DNA from: JAGVPT01 sp963772165
Lineage (GTDB): Bacteria > Bacteroidota > Ignavibacteria > UBA10030 > UBA8401
Assembly: GCA_963772165.1 (NCBI GenBank)
Contig: CAVYWA010000009.1
Coordinates: 124,001-188,000, forward strand
Direction: 5' to 3'
Length of the DNA stretch: 64,000 bases
The notes beneath the pieces are model-generated. The model was given only the letters and a program-made list of their open reading frames with translations, was not told the origin of the DNA and did no database searches. Numbering within the stretch: the first letter of the stretch is position 1; each line of letters starts with the position of its first letter. A program made the position numbers and the translations under genes. This document shows positions 1 through 7,175 of this stretch, in pieces.

Positions 1-124
1 TCTCGTACTCGCTTGTATCAACATCTACTTCGACGAGACGAAAATTTTCGCCTTTCCGGTGCTCTAATGCCCAGCCGGTTGTAACAAGAACATCGGGATT
101 TGCATACCCGCTGTTTGAAGCCAT
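1..124 (-). CDS. Sulfurtransferase (rhodanese), N-terminal fragment cut by the window edge
   Basis: The first 41 residues read leftward from an ATG at 124 and continue past base 1. They contain YANPDVLVTT, then a GENFRLVEVDVDTSEYE stretch. This matches the opening of thiosulfate/3-mercaptopyruvate sulfurtransferases of the two-domain rhodanese type, which move sulfane sulfur to cyanide or thiol acceptors. The catalytic Cys lies in the C-terminal half, outside the window. An AGGAGG at 134-129 lies 4 bases before the ATG and fixes the start. The stop of the DUF4395 gene is only 20 bases upstream, so the two are cotranscribed. The family call rests on the N-terminus alone. Confidence 0.8.
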   Translation of the reverse strand, partial: MASNSGYANPDVLVTTGWALEHRKGENFRLVEVDVDTSEYE

Positions 125-144
125 AGATCCTCCTCGTGTAGTAA

Positions 145-609
145 TTAGTCGGTCGTGACACGTTTAAAAAACGCTCTCGTGAAAAATGATAGCCGTCGTA
201 ACCGGAGGTAAAGAACACATCCGAGGCAAAAGTTGATCGTCACATTGATAAGCGCAAGAGCTACAACCAGGAAAGTTAAAATCCATCCGACAATCGGCTG
301 ATTGAGCACGGTAAGAAATATGAACGCAACGCTTAAAAATATCCCCCCAAGCCCTTGGGCAAATAAATGCTGCACATTGTCTTCTTCAACAACATCGGGC
401 CGTAAAATCCGCAACGGCCGAAGAACGTTGGCATAGAGAAGTTTGAATACTCCTGCTGAAGGAACAATCGTTCCAACCAGCAGCACCAGTGCAAGCAAGG
501 CTACAAGCCAGGGAAGCTGGAGAGCAAATGCTGCCGCGACCAGCGTTATGATCGACCCCTGATTGAATTTGAGCGCTGTCCTGTCAACAAGGGAAATTCC
601 ATTTGACAT
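145..609 (-). CDS. DUF4395 integral membrane protein
   Basis: A 154-residue, very hydrophobic protein with about four membrane segments (roughly residues 20-50, 85-105, 107-130 and the CLGCVLYLRL region near the C-terminus). The N-terminal VDRTALKFNQG stretch and the late FCLGC motif with two Cys spaced CxxC match the DUF4395 family. That family is often found beside sulfurtransferases and thioredoxins; its biochemical role is unknown to me. The ATG at 609 follows an AAAGGAAA ribosome site. Upstream lie an intrinsic terminator (648-672) and a polycysteine mini-ORF (700-828), so expression probably depends on readthrough of that terminator. Downstream is the rhodanese gene in the same transcript. 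Confidence 0.8.
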   Translation of the reverse strand: MSNGISLVDRTALKFNQGSIITLVAAAFALQLPWLVALLALVLLVGTIVPSAGVFKLLYANVLRPLRILRPDVVEEDNVQHLFAQGLGGIFLSVAFIFLTVLNQPIVGWILTFLVVALALINVTINFCLGCVLYLRLRRLSFFTRAFFKRVTTD

Positions 610-647
610 ATTGATGTTTCCTTTCGAAAAATAGTTAAAAATAAAAA

Positions 648-672
648 ACCCTCTTCTTGTATAGAAGAGGGT
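648..672 (-). terminator. Intrinsic terminator between the polycysteine ORF and DUF4395
   Basis: A perfect 9-bp stem, ACCCTCTTC (672-664) with GAAGAGGGT (656-648), closes a 7-base loop. On the minus strand it is followed directly by a T-rich run (bases 647-633). It sits 28 bases after the mini-ORF stop and 39 bases before the DUF4395 start, the position expected of an attenuator rather than an end-of-operon terminator. Confidence 0.8.
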
Positions 673-731
673 CCGTTTCTTAAAACTTATATGCGGTTTT
701 TATGAGGCGCCTGCCCGCCTTCCACTTCTAT
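661..731 (-). promoter_or_regulatory. Candidate antiterminator pairing for the cysteine attenuator
   Basis: Bases 731-722 (minus, ATAGAAGTGG) are complementary at 9 of 10 positions to bases 670-661 (minus, CCTCTTCTAT), which contain most of the first arm of the terminator. The two structures are therefore mutually exclusive. The upstream partner begins about seven codons after the last Cys codon of the mini-ORF, so a ribosome paused in the Cys run would leave it free to pair. The pairing is seen in the sequence; the switch is inferred by analogy with amino-acid-leader attenuators. Confidence 0.55.
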
Positions 732-828
732 CAATACTATCGCTCGGAGTACAGCAACAACACGCTGCACAACAACACGCACTTGGGCAACAGTTTATTG
801 AATCGATCTGGAAATTAAGAGCTTTCAT
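700..828 (-). CDS. Polycysteine leader peptide, putative cysteine-sensing attenuator ORF
   Basis: A 42-residue ORF from ATG 828 to TAA at 702-700. Residues 13-26 read CCPSACCCAACCCC: nine Cys in 14 codons, seven of them TGT. It has no signal peptide and no Shine-Dalgarno. Instead a sigma70-like promoter places the likely transcript start at or one base before the ATG. It is followed by a terminator and then by DUF4395 and rhodanese genes of sulfur metabolism. Consecutive codons for the regulated amino acid ahead of a terminator are the hallmark of leader-peptide attenuation. As I recall, polycysteine short ORFs with leaderless mRNAs act as cysteine-responsive attenuators in mycobacteria. Alternative: a metal- or thiol-binding mini-protein. 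Confidence 0.7.
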   Translation of the reverse strand: MKALNFQIDSINCCPSACCCAACCCCTPSDSIDRSGRRAGAS

Positions 829-836
829 TAGATATA

Positions 837-864
837 AATATAATGATGTTTAAATAATTGTCAA
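837..864 (-). promoter_or_regulatory. Sigma70-like promoter giving a near-leaderless transcript
   Basis: On the minus strand TTGACA (864-859, perfect -35) is followed after 16 bases by TATATT (842-837, 5 of 6 for -10). Seven bases further the first purines are A829 and A828, the latter being the A of the mini-ORF start codon. The predicted mRNA thus begins with, or one base before, AUG. Confidence 0.65.
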
Positions 865-877
865 ACGGCTCGGTAGC

Positions 878-985
878 GTCTCAGTTTGTCATTCCCGCGA
901 AAGCGGGAATCCAGGTATTGTCCTCTTGACCTCAAAATGGATGCCCACTTTCGTGGGCATGACATTCTTCGAGCCAAACTGAGAC
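878..985. repeat. MITE-like palindromic repeat, 108 bp
   Basis: Perfect 11-bp terminal inverted repeats, GTCTCAGTTTG (878-888) and CAAACTGAGAC (975-985), enclose two GC-rich hairpins: ATTCCCGC-GAAA-GCGGGAAT near 891-910 and TGCCCAC-TTTC-GTGGGCA near 942-959. An 8-base direct repeat, CGGCTCGG, flanks it at 866-873 and 994-1001 and may be a target duplication, though it is offset from the termini. No coding capacity. It lies just upstream of the attenuator promoter. Confidence 0.6.
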
Positions 986-1027
986 ACCACCAGCGGCTCG
1001 GCAAGAGGAAAGTGTCAAAGTTTAGAC

Positions 1028-1105
1028 AGCTGTCGGACACATTCTTGATTTACTTTGTCAAACTTTCAATATATCACCATCTCGTGGATAAGGTGTCCGA
1101 CAGCT
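1028..1105. repeat. Second MITE-like element, 78 bp
   Basis: Perfect 13-bp inverted repeats, AGCTGTCGGACAC (1028-1040) and GTGTCCGACAGCT (1093-1105), bound a 52-base AT-rich core without a reading frame of its own. With the preceding element it fills the 304-base gap between the polycysteine ORF and the next gene; nothing else was seen there. Confidence 0.55.
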
Positions 1106-1132
1106 ACGAATAAAAAATGAAGTCAATCAATA

Positions 1133-1765
1133 TTACTGCCACCCCCATGTAAATGCGGCGGACATTCCTGCGGAAATTTCGCCAAATTCTTTTCCGCCGA
1201 AATATTTATTGTACCGATACGTTATGCCAAAGGTGTGCTGCGGAATGAACCCGAGATATGAAAGCCATGGGGTCATCAGCCACGAGGCGATGCCCACTGA
1301 GTATCCCGTTGATGGAAAATCGGTGATAATGCCTGCCGAGGGACTGACGCCGAATAAAAAGAGTTCCCGGCGGTCGACAAAGCTTAGATGAAAATCTTCT
1401 TTCGCCTCGACACGGAAAAAATCTTTTTGGTCTTGGGAAAAAATATGACTATAGCCGACCGTAAAACGCGTATCGGAAAATCGCTTCAAGTCAATTTGAT
1501 CTCCAAATCCAACACCGGTTTCGAATGTGAGAATGCCGTTTGCTTTTCCGTCGCGCATCACAGTGCCGCCGCTCGGCGGAACGACACTGATAACGGTTGA
1601 ACCGATCGTCAACGGAACTAAAACAACAGCGGAAACAATCTCCACCGCATTTTCGCATGTTGTCGTCTCGGTGCTTTGAAACTCCGTTGACGTTGAATCC
1701 TGGCCATAGGCAAGAAAGTGGACGGACGCCGCAAGCAAAAGCAATAAAGAAATTGGGCGAGTCAT
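1133..1765 (-). CDS. Secreted protein, probable small outer-membrane beta-barrel; function unknown
   Basis: A 210-residue protein with a signal peptide (basic start, hydrophobic run of residues 4-20, cleavage plausible after AYG). After a Ser/Thr-rich linker, the rest alternates polar and aromatic/hydrophobic residues (for example RFTVGYSHIF, TFGITYRYNKYF) and ends in an aromatic residue pair region, WGWQ. This is typical of an outer-membrane barrel or a barrel-like lipid-binding protein. I do not recognise the family. It follows uvrA on the same strand but is separated by about 140 bases of AT-rich, partly heptad-repeat sequence, so it may have its own promoter. Confidence 0.55.
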   Translation of the reverse strand: MTRPISLLLLLAASVHFLAYGQDSTSTEFQSTETTTCENAVEIVSAVVLVPLTIGSTVISVVPPSGGTVMRDGKANGILTFETGVGFGDQIDLKRFSDTRFTVGYSHIFSQDQKDFFRVEAKEDFHLSFVDRRELFLFGVSPSAGIITDFPSTGYSVGIASWLMTPWLSYLGFIPQHTFGITYRYNKYFGGKEFGEISAGMSAAFTWGWQ

Positions 1766-1872
1766 TCGTAAAAGAATAAATTCAAACTTAAAAGTCGTAA
1801 ATTAAAATGAAAGTCACCAACTGACGGAAGCATTGGGCTTAAAATTTTCCTATTGGGAACGCACCATTGAGG

Positions 1873-1907
1873 TTTCAATTTTTAACTTTTCACTTTTAAC
1901 TTTTTCT
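1873..1907. repeat. Degenerate heptad tandem repeat at the uvrA stop
   Basis: Five 7-base units: TTTCAAT, TTTTAAC, TTTTCAC, TTTTAAC, TTTTTCT. The tract ends at the uvrA stop codon (1907-1909). It belongs to a set of intergenic repeats in this window that share a 7-base period but not a sequence. Confidence 0.6.
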
Positions 1908-4783
1908 CACTGCAGCACAAGCTCCTTTACAAGGTACTCTCCCGTATACGACTTTGGATTTTTACTCATCTCTTCCGGTGTTCCTTCTCCCACAATATAC
2001 CCCCCTTCGTTGCCTCCTTCGGGGCCAAGGTCGATAATCCAATCCGCTGTTTTAATGACGTCCAGATTGTGTTCGATGACGATGACGGTGTTGCCTTTGT
2101 CAACAAGCTTGTTTAAAACGGAGAGCAGCATTTTTACATCTTCGAAATGCAGTCCGGTTGTCGGCTCATCGAGGATGTACAGCGTTTTCCCCGTGCCGAC
2201 TTTTGAAAGCTCGGTTGATAATTTTACACGCTGCGCTTCACCCCCGGAAAGTGTCGTTGCCTGTTGTCCCAGCCGGATATAGCCCATTCCAACGTCAAAG
2301 AGAGTTTGTAACTTTCGCTGGATGCGAGACATCTCGCTGAAAAATCCGAGCGCTTCCTCCACAGTCATCTCCAGGACATCGGCAATTGATTTTCCCTTGA
2401 AGAGTACTTCGAGCGTCTCACGGTTGTAGCGTTTTCCTTTACACACGTCGCACACGACGTAGACATCGGGCAAAAAATTCATTTCGATCTTTCTTACGCC
2501 GTCCCCCTCGCAGCTCTCGCACCGCCCCCCCTTTACGTTGAAGCTGAATCGTCCCGCTTTGTATCCACGGATTTTTGCCTCCGGGAGCTGTGTGAAGAGG
2601 TCGCGGATCATCGTGAACATGCCGGTATATGTCGCAGGGTTTGAACGCGGTGTCCTTCCGATCGGCGACTGGTCGATGTCGATGATTTTATCAATTTCAC
2701 CGACGCCCTGAAGCGATGCGTACGGGAGCGTGCTGATCTTTGTCTTATAGAATTTTTTTGAGAGAATCGGAAAAAGCGTCTCGTTGACGAGTGACGATTT
2801 GCCGGAACCGCTCACTCCCGTGACGCACACAAACACGCCGAGCGGAATTTTCGCCGTGACATTTTTGAGATTATTCCCGGCGGCACCTTTGAGCGTAAGA
2901 AATTTTCCACTTCCTTTACGCCGCTGGTTCGGGACCTCAATCCTCTTCTTTCCCTGAAGATACTCAATCGTCGACGACACACCGTTCTCTCCCCCTTTTT
3001 CTTTTCTCTCCTCTCTTATCTCTTTTAACTTCCCCGGCTCCCCCGCCGCAACAACGTTCCCGCCGTGTTCGCCTGCCCCCGGTCCGAGGTCAACGACGAA
3101 ATCGGACTGTTCGATCATTTCCTTGTCATGTTCGACAACAAGCACGGTATTGCCAAGGTCGCGGAGGTCTTTTAACGAGTCGATCAGTTTCCTATTATCT
3201 CGTTGATGAAGCCCAATGCTTGGCTCGTCAAGAATATACAAAACGCCAACGAGCTGCGAACCGATTTGCGTTGCCAGCCGGATGCGCTGCGCTTCTCCGC
3301 CGGAAAGCGTTCGGGCTGCCCTGTCCAGTGTGAGATACCCAAGACCGACATTCACCATGAACTCAATCCGCTGGCTGATTTCTTTTAGAATCTGTCTTGC
3401 GATTTCCATCTGCCGCGGATTGAGGTTCAGCGTTTTAAAAAACTGCCGCGCATCGGTCAGCGATAATTCCACGATGCCGGCAATGTTCACTTGTTTTCCA
3501 GAGGCAGCATCTTCAAGTTTGATCGCGAGGCTTTCTTTCCGGAGACGCCCCCCGTTACAAACGCCGCACCGCGTCGTGCTCATGAACCCCTCCACCCATT
3601 CCCGAATTTTCGGAGACGCTGTTTCCGAGTAATAGTTCTGCATCATGCCGACCACTCCGCTGAACCGATGCTTGTAGACCACCGGCCTTCCGCCGCCGTG
3701 CGAATATTCTATTTCAATTTTCTCTTTTCCGGTGCCGTATAGCAGCTCCTGCCGGGCTTCTTTAGAAAGCGACTTCAAAGGAGAATCGAAATCGTAGCCG
3801 TGTCGCTTGAGAACCGCACGCACCTGGCTAAAAAACCATGTTTGGCGCGGTTTGCCGAGCGCCGCGATCCCTTCCTGGCTGACGGAAAGTTTTTCATCAG
3901 GAATAATGAGCGACAGGTCGAACTCCTTTTTCTCTCCCAATCCTTCGCACGAGGGGCATGAACCGTACGGCGTGTTAAACGAAAAAGAATTTGGCGCCGG
4001 TTCTTCGTAGCTCGTCCCGCAGTTCGGACACGAATATTGCTTGCTGAAAAGATGGTCGGATGATCCGTCATTCACGATGAGGACGCCCGAGCCAAAATTC
4101 AGAGCAACCTCCACCGAGTCCGCAATGCGGCTGCGGCTCTCTCTTTTTACGGCAATGCGATCAACGACGATCTCGATATCATGAACTTTATACCTGTCCG
4201 CTTTCATCCCTTTCGAGATTTCCTTCACGTCGCCGTCAACCCGAACGCGAAGAAACCCGTCTCTAACAATCTGTTCGAACAATTCACGATAATGTCCCTT
4301 CCGTCCCTTCACCACGGGAGCTAAAATTTGGATCTTGGTTCCCCCCGGCATTTTCAGTATCGCATCGATGATCTGGTCAACGCTTTGCTTCTGCACCTTC
4401 GTTCCGCAGTTGACGCAAAACTGCACACCGACCCGGGCGAAGAGTAATCGAAGAAAGTCATAGATTTCAGTCACGGTTCCCACCGTCGATCGCGGATTAT
4501 GGCTGACGGTCTTCTGTTCGATGGAAATCGCCGGGCTTAATCCCTCGATGTAGTCGACGTCGGGCCTCTCCATCAAACCCAGGAATTGCCTGGCGTAGGC
4601 AGAGAGGCTTTCGACATACCGCCGCTGGCCTTCAGCGTAAATCGTATCGAAGGCAAGGCTCGATTTACCGGAACCAGATAGCCCTGTGATGACAACGAGC
4701 TTATCGCGCGGAATCTCAACATCAATATTCTTGAGGTTGTGCTCCCGGGCTCCTTTTACTGTAAGAAGGTTTCGATCTTGCAT
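1907..4783 (-). CDS. uvrA: Excinuclease ABC subunit A
   Basis: A 958-residue UvrA, the damage-recognition ATPase of nucleotide excision repair that loads UvrB. The order is canonical: first Walker A GLSGSGKSS near residue 34, then a UvrB-binding and insertion region with Cys pairs (CPNCG ... CPSCEG), first signature LSGGEAQRIRL with LDEPSIGLH, second Walker A GVSGSGKSS, the C-terminal zinc module (CESCEGDG ... CDVCKG), and second signature LSGGEAQRVKL with LDEPTTGLH. Length is normal (E. coli 940). The HNPRSTVGTVTEIYD motif is intact. A charged insertion (KEIREERKEKGGEN region) precedes the second nucleotide-binding domain. A second UvrA is at the right edge of the window; this one looks like the housekeeping copy. 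Confidence 0.97.
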   Translation of the reverse strand: MQDRNLLTVKGAREHNLKNIDVEIPRDKLVVITGLSGSGKSSLAFDTIYAEGQRRYVESLSAYARQFLGLMERPDVDYIEGLSPAISIEQKTVSHNPRSTVGTVTEIYDFLRLLFARVGVQFCVNCGTKVQKQSVDQIIDAILKMPGGTKIQILAPVVKGRKGHYRELFEQIVRDGFLRVRVDGDVKEISKGMKADRYKVHDIEIVVDRIAVKRESRSRIADSVEVALNFGSGVLIVNDGSSDHLFSKQYSCPNCGTSYEEPAPNSFSFNTPYGSCPSCEGLGEKKEFDLSLIIPDEKLSVSQEGIAALGKPRQTWFFSQVRAVLKRHGYDFDSPLKSLSKEARQELLYGTGKEKIEIEYSHGGGRPVVYKHRFSGVVGMMQNYYSETASPKIREWVEGFMSTTRCGVCNGGRLRKESLAIKLEDAASGKQVNIAGIVELSLTDARQFFKTLNLNPRQMEIARQILKEISQRIEFMVNVGLGYLTLDRAARTLSGGEAQRIRLATQIGSQLVGVLYILDEPSIGLHQRDNRKLIDSLKDLRDLGNTVLVVEHDKEMIEQSDFVVDLGPGAGEHGGNVVAAGEPGKLKEIREERKEKGGENGVSSTIEYLQGKKRIEVPNQRRKGSGKFLTLKGAAGNNLKNVTAKIPLGVFVCVTGVSGSGKSSLVNETLFPILSKKFYKTKISTLPYASLQGVGEIDKIIDIDQSPIGRTPRSNPATYTGMFTMIRDLFTQLPEAKIRGYKAGRFSFNVKGGRCESCEGDGVRKIEMNFLPDVYVVCDVCKGKRYNRETLEVLFKGKSIADVLEMTVEEALGFFSEMSRIQRKLQTLFDVGMGYIRLGQQATTLSGGEAQRVKLSTELSKVGTGKTLYILDEPTTGLHFEDVKMLLSVLNKLVDKGNTVIVIEHNLDVIKTADWIIDLGPEGGNEGGYIVGEGTPEEMSKNPKSYTGEYLVKELVLQ

Positions 4784-5060
4784 TCAGAGTATCTTGAACT
4801 GGCAGGTGTATTTTTTCTCGATGAGTGTTGGCACGCAAGCCTGCTTATCCAACATTCTTCAAATAAATTCCGAACTTAGAAATAAAAGATATTCATTGGA
4901 GGCGGGAAATGCAAAGCAATTCGTGACCAAAATCTCTCTGTAAAAACGAACCTTCGTTCTTGTGGAATGCGAGGGCTCTTCGTAGACATCTGCTCACCTT
5001 TCAACCAGCGCGGCATCAGCGGGATCTGCAATCTGAGTCCAATCAGCGTAATCCGAGAAA

Positions 5061-5672
5061 TCACTTTACAACGCGCAGCTCGAACGTAAGGTTCCGCAAC
5101 GGAAACATATTCGCCAGCCGATTTTCGTACACATCCTTCCGCCGGTTCGCAAAGGCAACGACCATCCGGTCGAACCAATGACGCTGCGTCAGTGCTTTCT
5201 CAAATTCAACCGATAGCAGTGTGAATTGGGCTTTCGAATATTGAAAACCAGAGTTCGGCGTTCCTTCGATAAAATAGTCAAACGAATGGACGCCGAAGAA
5301 ATGTCTGTGCGTTGGGTCGGTATGCGCCTGTTGATGCGAATAAAAAGGCACGACGATCGTCACAAGAGCCAACGGTTTTGCTATCCGATGAAGTTCTTCC
5401 ATCACTTTCAGCACGTCGTCGAGGTGTTCGAGAACATTGTCGCAGATAATTTCATCGAAGTGATTGTCGGGAAACGGGTACGGAAAGCGATTCAGATCGT
5501 GGATGACATCGGCCTGAGAGCGCGGGTTCACATCAATGCCGATCGCACCGGGGCGTTTGCGAAGCCCGCAGCCGAGGTCGAGGATGTTGAATACAGGAAT
5601 CGTCGGAGAAACAGGTATTTTACTGTTCGTCTTTAGCCTTTTGCCTCTTGGCTCTATTTTTTTATTCTTCAT
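5061..5672 (-). CDS. Class I SAM-dependent methyltransferase
   Basis: A 203-residue methyltransferase of the type 11 group. Motif I, NILDLGCGLRKRPG, is near residue 30, followed by GIDVNP, a DVIHDLNRFPYPFPDNHFD segment and DNVLEHL (motif IV region), then a His-rich TDPTHRHFFG loop. The substrate cannot be told; small-molecule or surface-glycan methylation is common in this family. The first 15 or so codons (KNKKIEPRGKRLK) lie in a heptad-repeat tract (about 5626-5692), so the N-terminus is probably a non-conserved extension, but no other ATG, GTG or TTG precedes motif I. Between uvrA and this gene (4784-5060) I see nothing recognisable. Confidence 0.75.
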   Translation of the reverse strand: MKNKKIEPRGKRLKTNSKIPVSPTIPVFNILDLGCGLRKRPGAIGIDVNPRSQADVIHDLNRFPYPFPDNHFDEIICDNVLEHLDDVLKVMEELHRIAKPLALVTIVVPFYSHQQAHTDPTHRHFFGVHSFDYFIEGTPNSGFQYSKAQFTLLSVEFEKALTQRHWFDRMVVAFANRRKDVYENRLANMFPLRNLTFELRVVK

Positions 5673-5692
5673 TCCTAATTCTTCATTCGTAA
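5626..5692. repeat. Heptad tandem repeat overlapping a gene start
   Basis: Clear units TTCTTCA, TTCCTAA, TTCTTCA, TTCGTAA (5665-5692), continuing more loosely leftward (TTAGCCT, TTTGCCT, CTTGGCT, CTATTTT) into the first codons of the methyltransferase gene. Its start codon (5672-5670) lies inside the repeat. Confidence 0.55.
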
Positions 5693-5700
5693 GTTAAAGC

Positions 5701-6619
5701 TCAGCCGATTCTTTTCCGCTTATTCAGATACTGAAACAGTGCCGTATCGAACGGGGTTTCCGTATCGAGAAGGACGTAATCGATATCATTTTCCCTGCAC
5801 TCGCGTTTATACCGTTCAAGAAACGTGCGCATCTCCTGCTGATACGCCCGTTGGATGTGGTACGGTTGTGTCGTCATTTCTTCCGCCGTCTCGAGGTCTC
5901 TGAACACAGCATCGCTGCCGAATGCAAACGAACGCTCGAACGGGTCGAGAACCTGCATGACAAGGACATCATGATGGTTATGGCGGAAATGTTTCAACGC
6001 GGCCATCACCTTCCCCGGGTCGTCGAACAGGTCACTAACAATAATGATAAGCCCCCGGCGGGTGATGCGCTCTGCCATACGATGAAGCGATTGTGCGGTC
6101 CCTGTCTTTTTTCCGGCTGAAAGATTTTCAAGCTCGACAAGAATCCTCCGGAGGTATGCCTTCGTTGCATGCGGCGGGAGAGTCAGCCGGATGTTCTCAT
6201 CGTACACCGTCAAGCCGACGGCATCCCGCTGCTGCACCATGAGGTAGGAAAGCGCGGCAACTGTATATGAGGCATATTCCAATTTTGAAATCCTTCTTCC
6301 CGCCCCCTTTTTCGAACTCTCGGAAGCAAACGACATGGACGCACTGGCATCGAGGATGATGTACGATTTGAGATTTGTCTCTTCTTCGGTACTGCTTGAT
6401 GTAGTAGCGATCGGTCTTACCATAAACCTTCCAGTCGATGCTGCGAATTTCGTCTCCCGGCATGTATTGCCGATGCTCGGCGAATTCAACGCTGAAACCG
6501 TGGTACGGGCTTTTATGCATCCCGGTGATGAACCCTTCCACCACCATGCGTGCGCGAAGCTCCATGTTCGCAAGTTTCGAGACGACTTCGGGTTGGAGAT
6601 ATGTGAGCGCTTGCTCCAT
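5701..6619 (-). pseudogene. DUF58 / vWA-like protein, interrupted by a single-base frameshift
   Basis: The N-terminal part (from ATG 6619, MEQALTYLQPEVV ... GDEIRSIDWKVYGKTDRYYIKQY) is one frame. The rest (EEETNLKSYIILDASASM ... to the stop at 5701) is another. Removing one C from CAGTACCGAAGAA (plus-strand GG at 6388-6389) joins them into a normal protein of about 305 residues. The DUF58 N-terminus has its RxYxPGDxxRxIDWKVY-type motif; the vWA-like part has the DASASM metal site. DUF58 proteins usually work with MoxR ATPases in envelope or metalloenzyme assembly; no MoxR is nearby. Both halves look well conserved, so a consensus error is as likely as decay. Confidence 0.8.
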
Positions 6620-6630
6620 CTTCCCGTCAA

Positions 6631-7140
6631 TTATTTTTTCGTTGAAGGTTTCTTCGTTTTCATCGCAACTTCTTTCTTCACGCCGATGATTTCATCCGGC
6701 GTCTTACCGAGATTATCGATCTCAAACTTCGCCGAGGCCGCAAGTTCATGATTCGGAAATTTTGCGATGAAATTTTGATAGGCGACACGTGCGCTATCGA
6801 CCATTTGAAGGTTATTGTTATAGATAAAGCCGATGAAGAACATCGCGAGGGGTGTTGAATTCAAATCAGGATATTTTTTTATAAACGCGCTGTAGGAATT
6901 CACGGCGGCATGAAAGTCCTGCTTCGCGTTATAGGTCTGAGCGAGCATGAATAGCGCGGCCGGAGCATTTTTCCCTTCGGGATACTCTTTAAGAATAGCC
7001 TGGCACATTTGAACGGTTGAATCCGTATTCCCGCTGGCGCGCGACTGCTCCACTTTCTGCCAGAATTCATCTTCCGTCATCTTGGCGCAGCCGACAAGAA
7101 AAAGGATAATACAGGGAACAATATAGGCACTGAATTTCAT
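6631..7140 (-). CDS. Lipoprotein with tetratricopeptide repeats, BamD/YbgF-like
   Basis: A 169-residue protein with a lipoprotein signal: hydrophobic residues 4-16, then lipobox LVGC with Cys18. After it come three TPR-like helical pairs marked by paired Ala/Tyr and Pro spacers (ILKEYPEGKNAPAALFMLA, SAFIKKYPDLNSTPLA, FIAKFPNHELAASA). The pattern resembles the outer-membrane lipoproteins BamD and CpoB/YbgF, but it is shorter than BamD (about 245), so a role in barrel assembly is only a possibility. The tail is Lys-rich. It lies 11 bases upstream of the DUF58 gene on the same strand. Confidence 0.7.
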   Translation of the reverse strand: MKFSAYIVPCIILFLVGCAKMTEDEFWQKVEQSRASGNTDSTVQMCQAILKEYPEGKNAPAALFMLAQTYNAKQDFHAAVNSYSAFIKKYPDLNSTPLAMFFIGFIYNNNLQMVDSARVAYQNFIAKFPNHELAASAKFEIDNLGKTPDEIIGVKKEVAMKTKKPSTKK

Positions 7141-7175
7141 GACTTCTCCTCGTTCGGATGTATTTGAAAATTGTG

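Noticed and set aside
700..828. Polycysteine ORF as lanthipeptide or other RiPP precursor
   Set aside because: No modification enzyme or dedicated exporter is adjacent, there is no leader-core layout, and the sulfur genes and terminator fit attenuation better.
886..1113. Open frame of about 75 codons on the plus strand
   Set aside because: It runs through both palindromic elements, lacks a ribosome site and encodes a low-complexity product; it is repeat DNA.
4876..5178. Leftward frame of 100 codons overlapping the methyltransferase gene
   Set aside because: It overlaps the end of a clear methyltransferase gene in another frame and has no domain or ribosome site.
6380..6400. Programmed frameshifting at the DUF58, aldehyde dehydrogenase and permease breaks
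   Set aside because: No slippery heptamer, no internal Shine-Dalgarno and no stimulating structure was seen; the three families do not use frameshifting.
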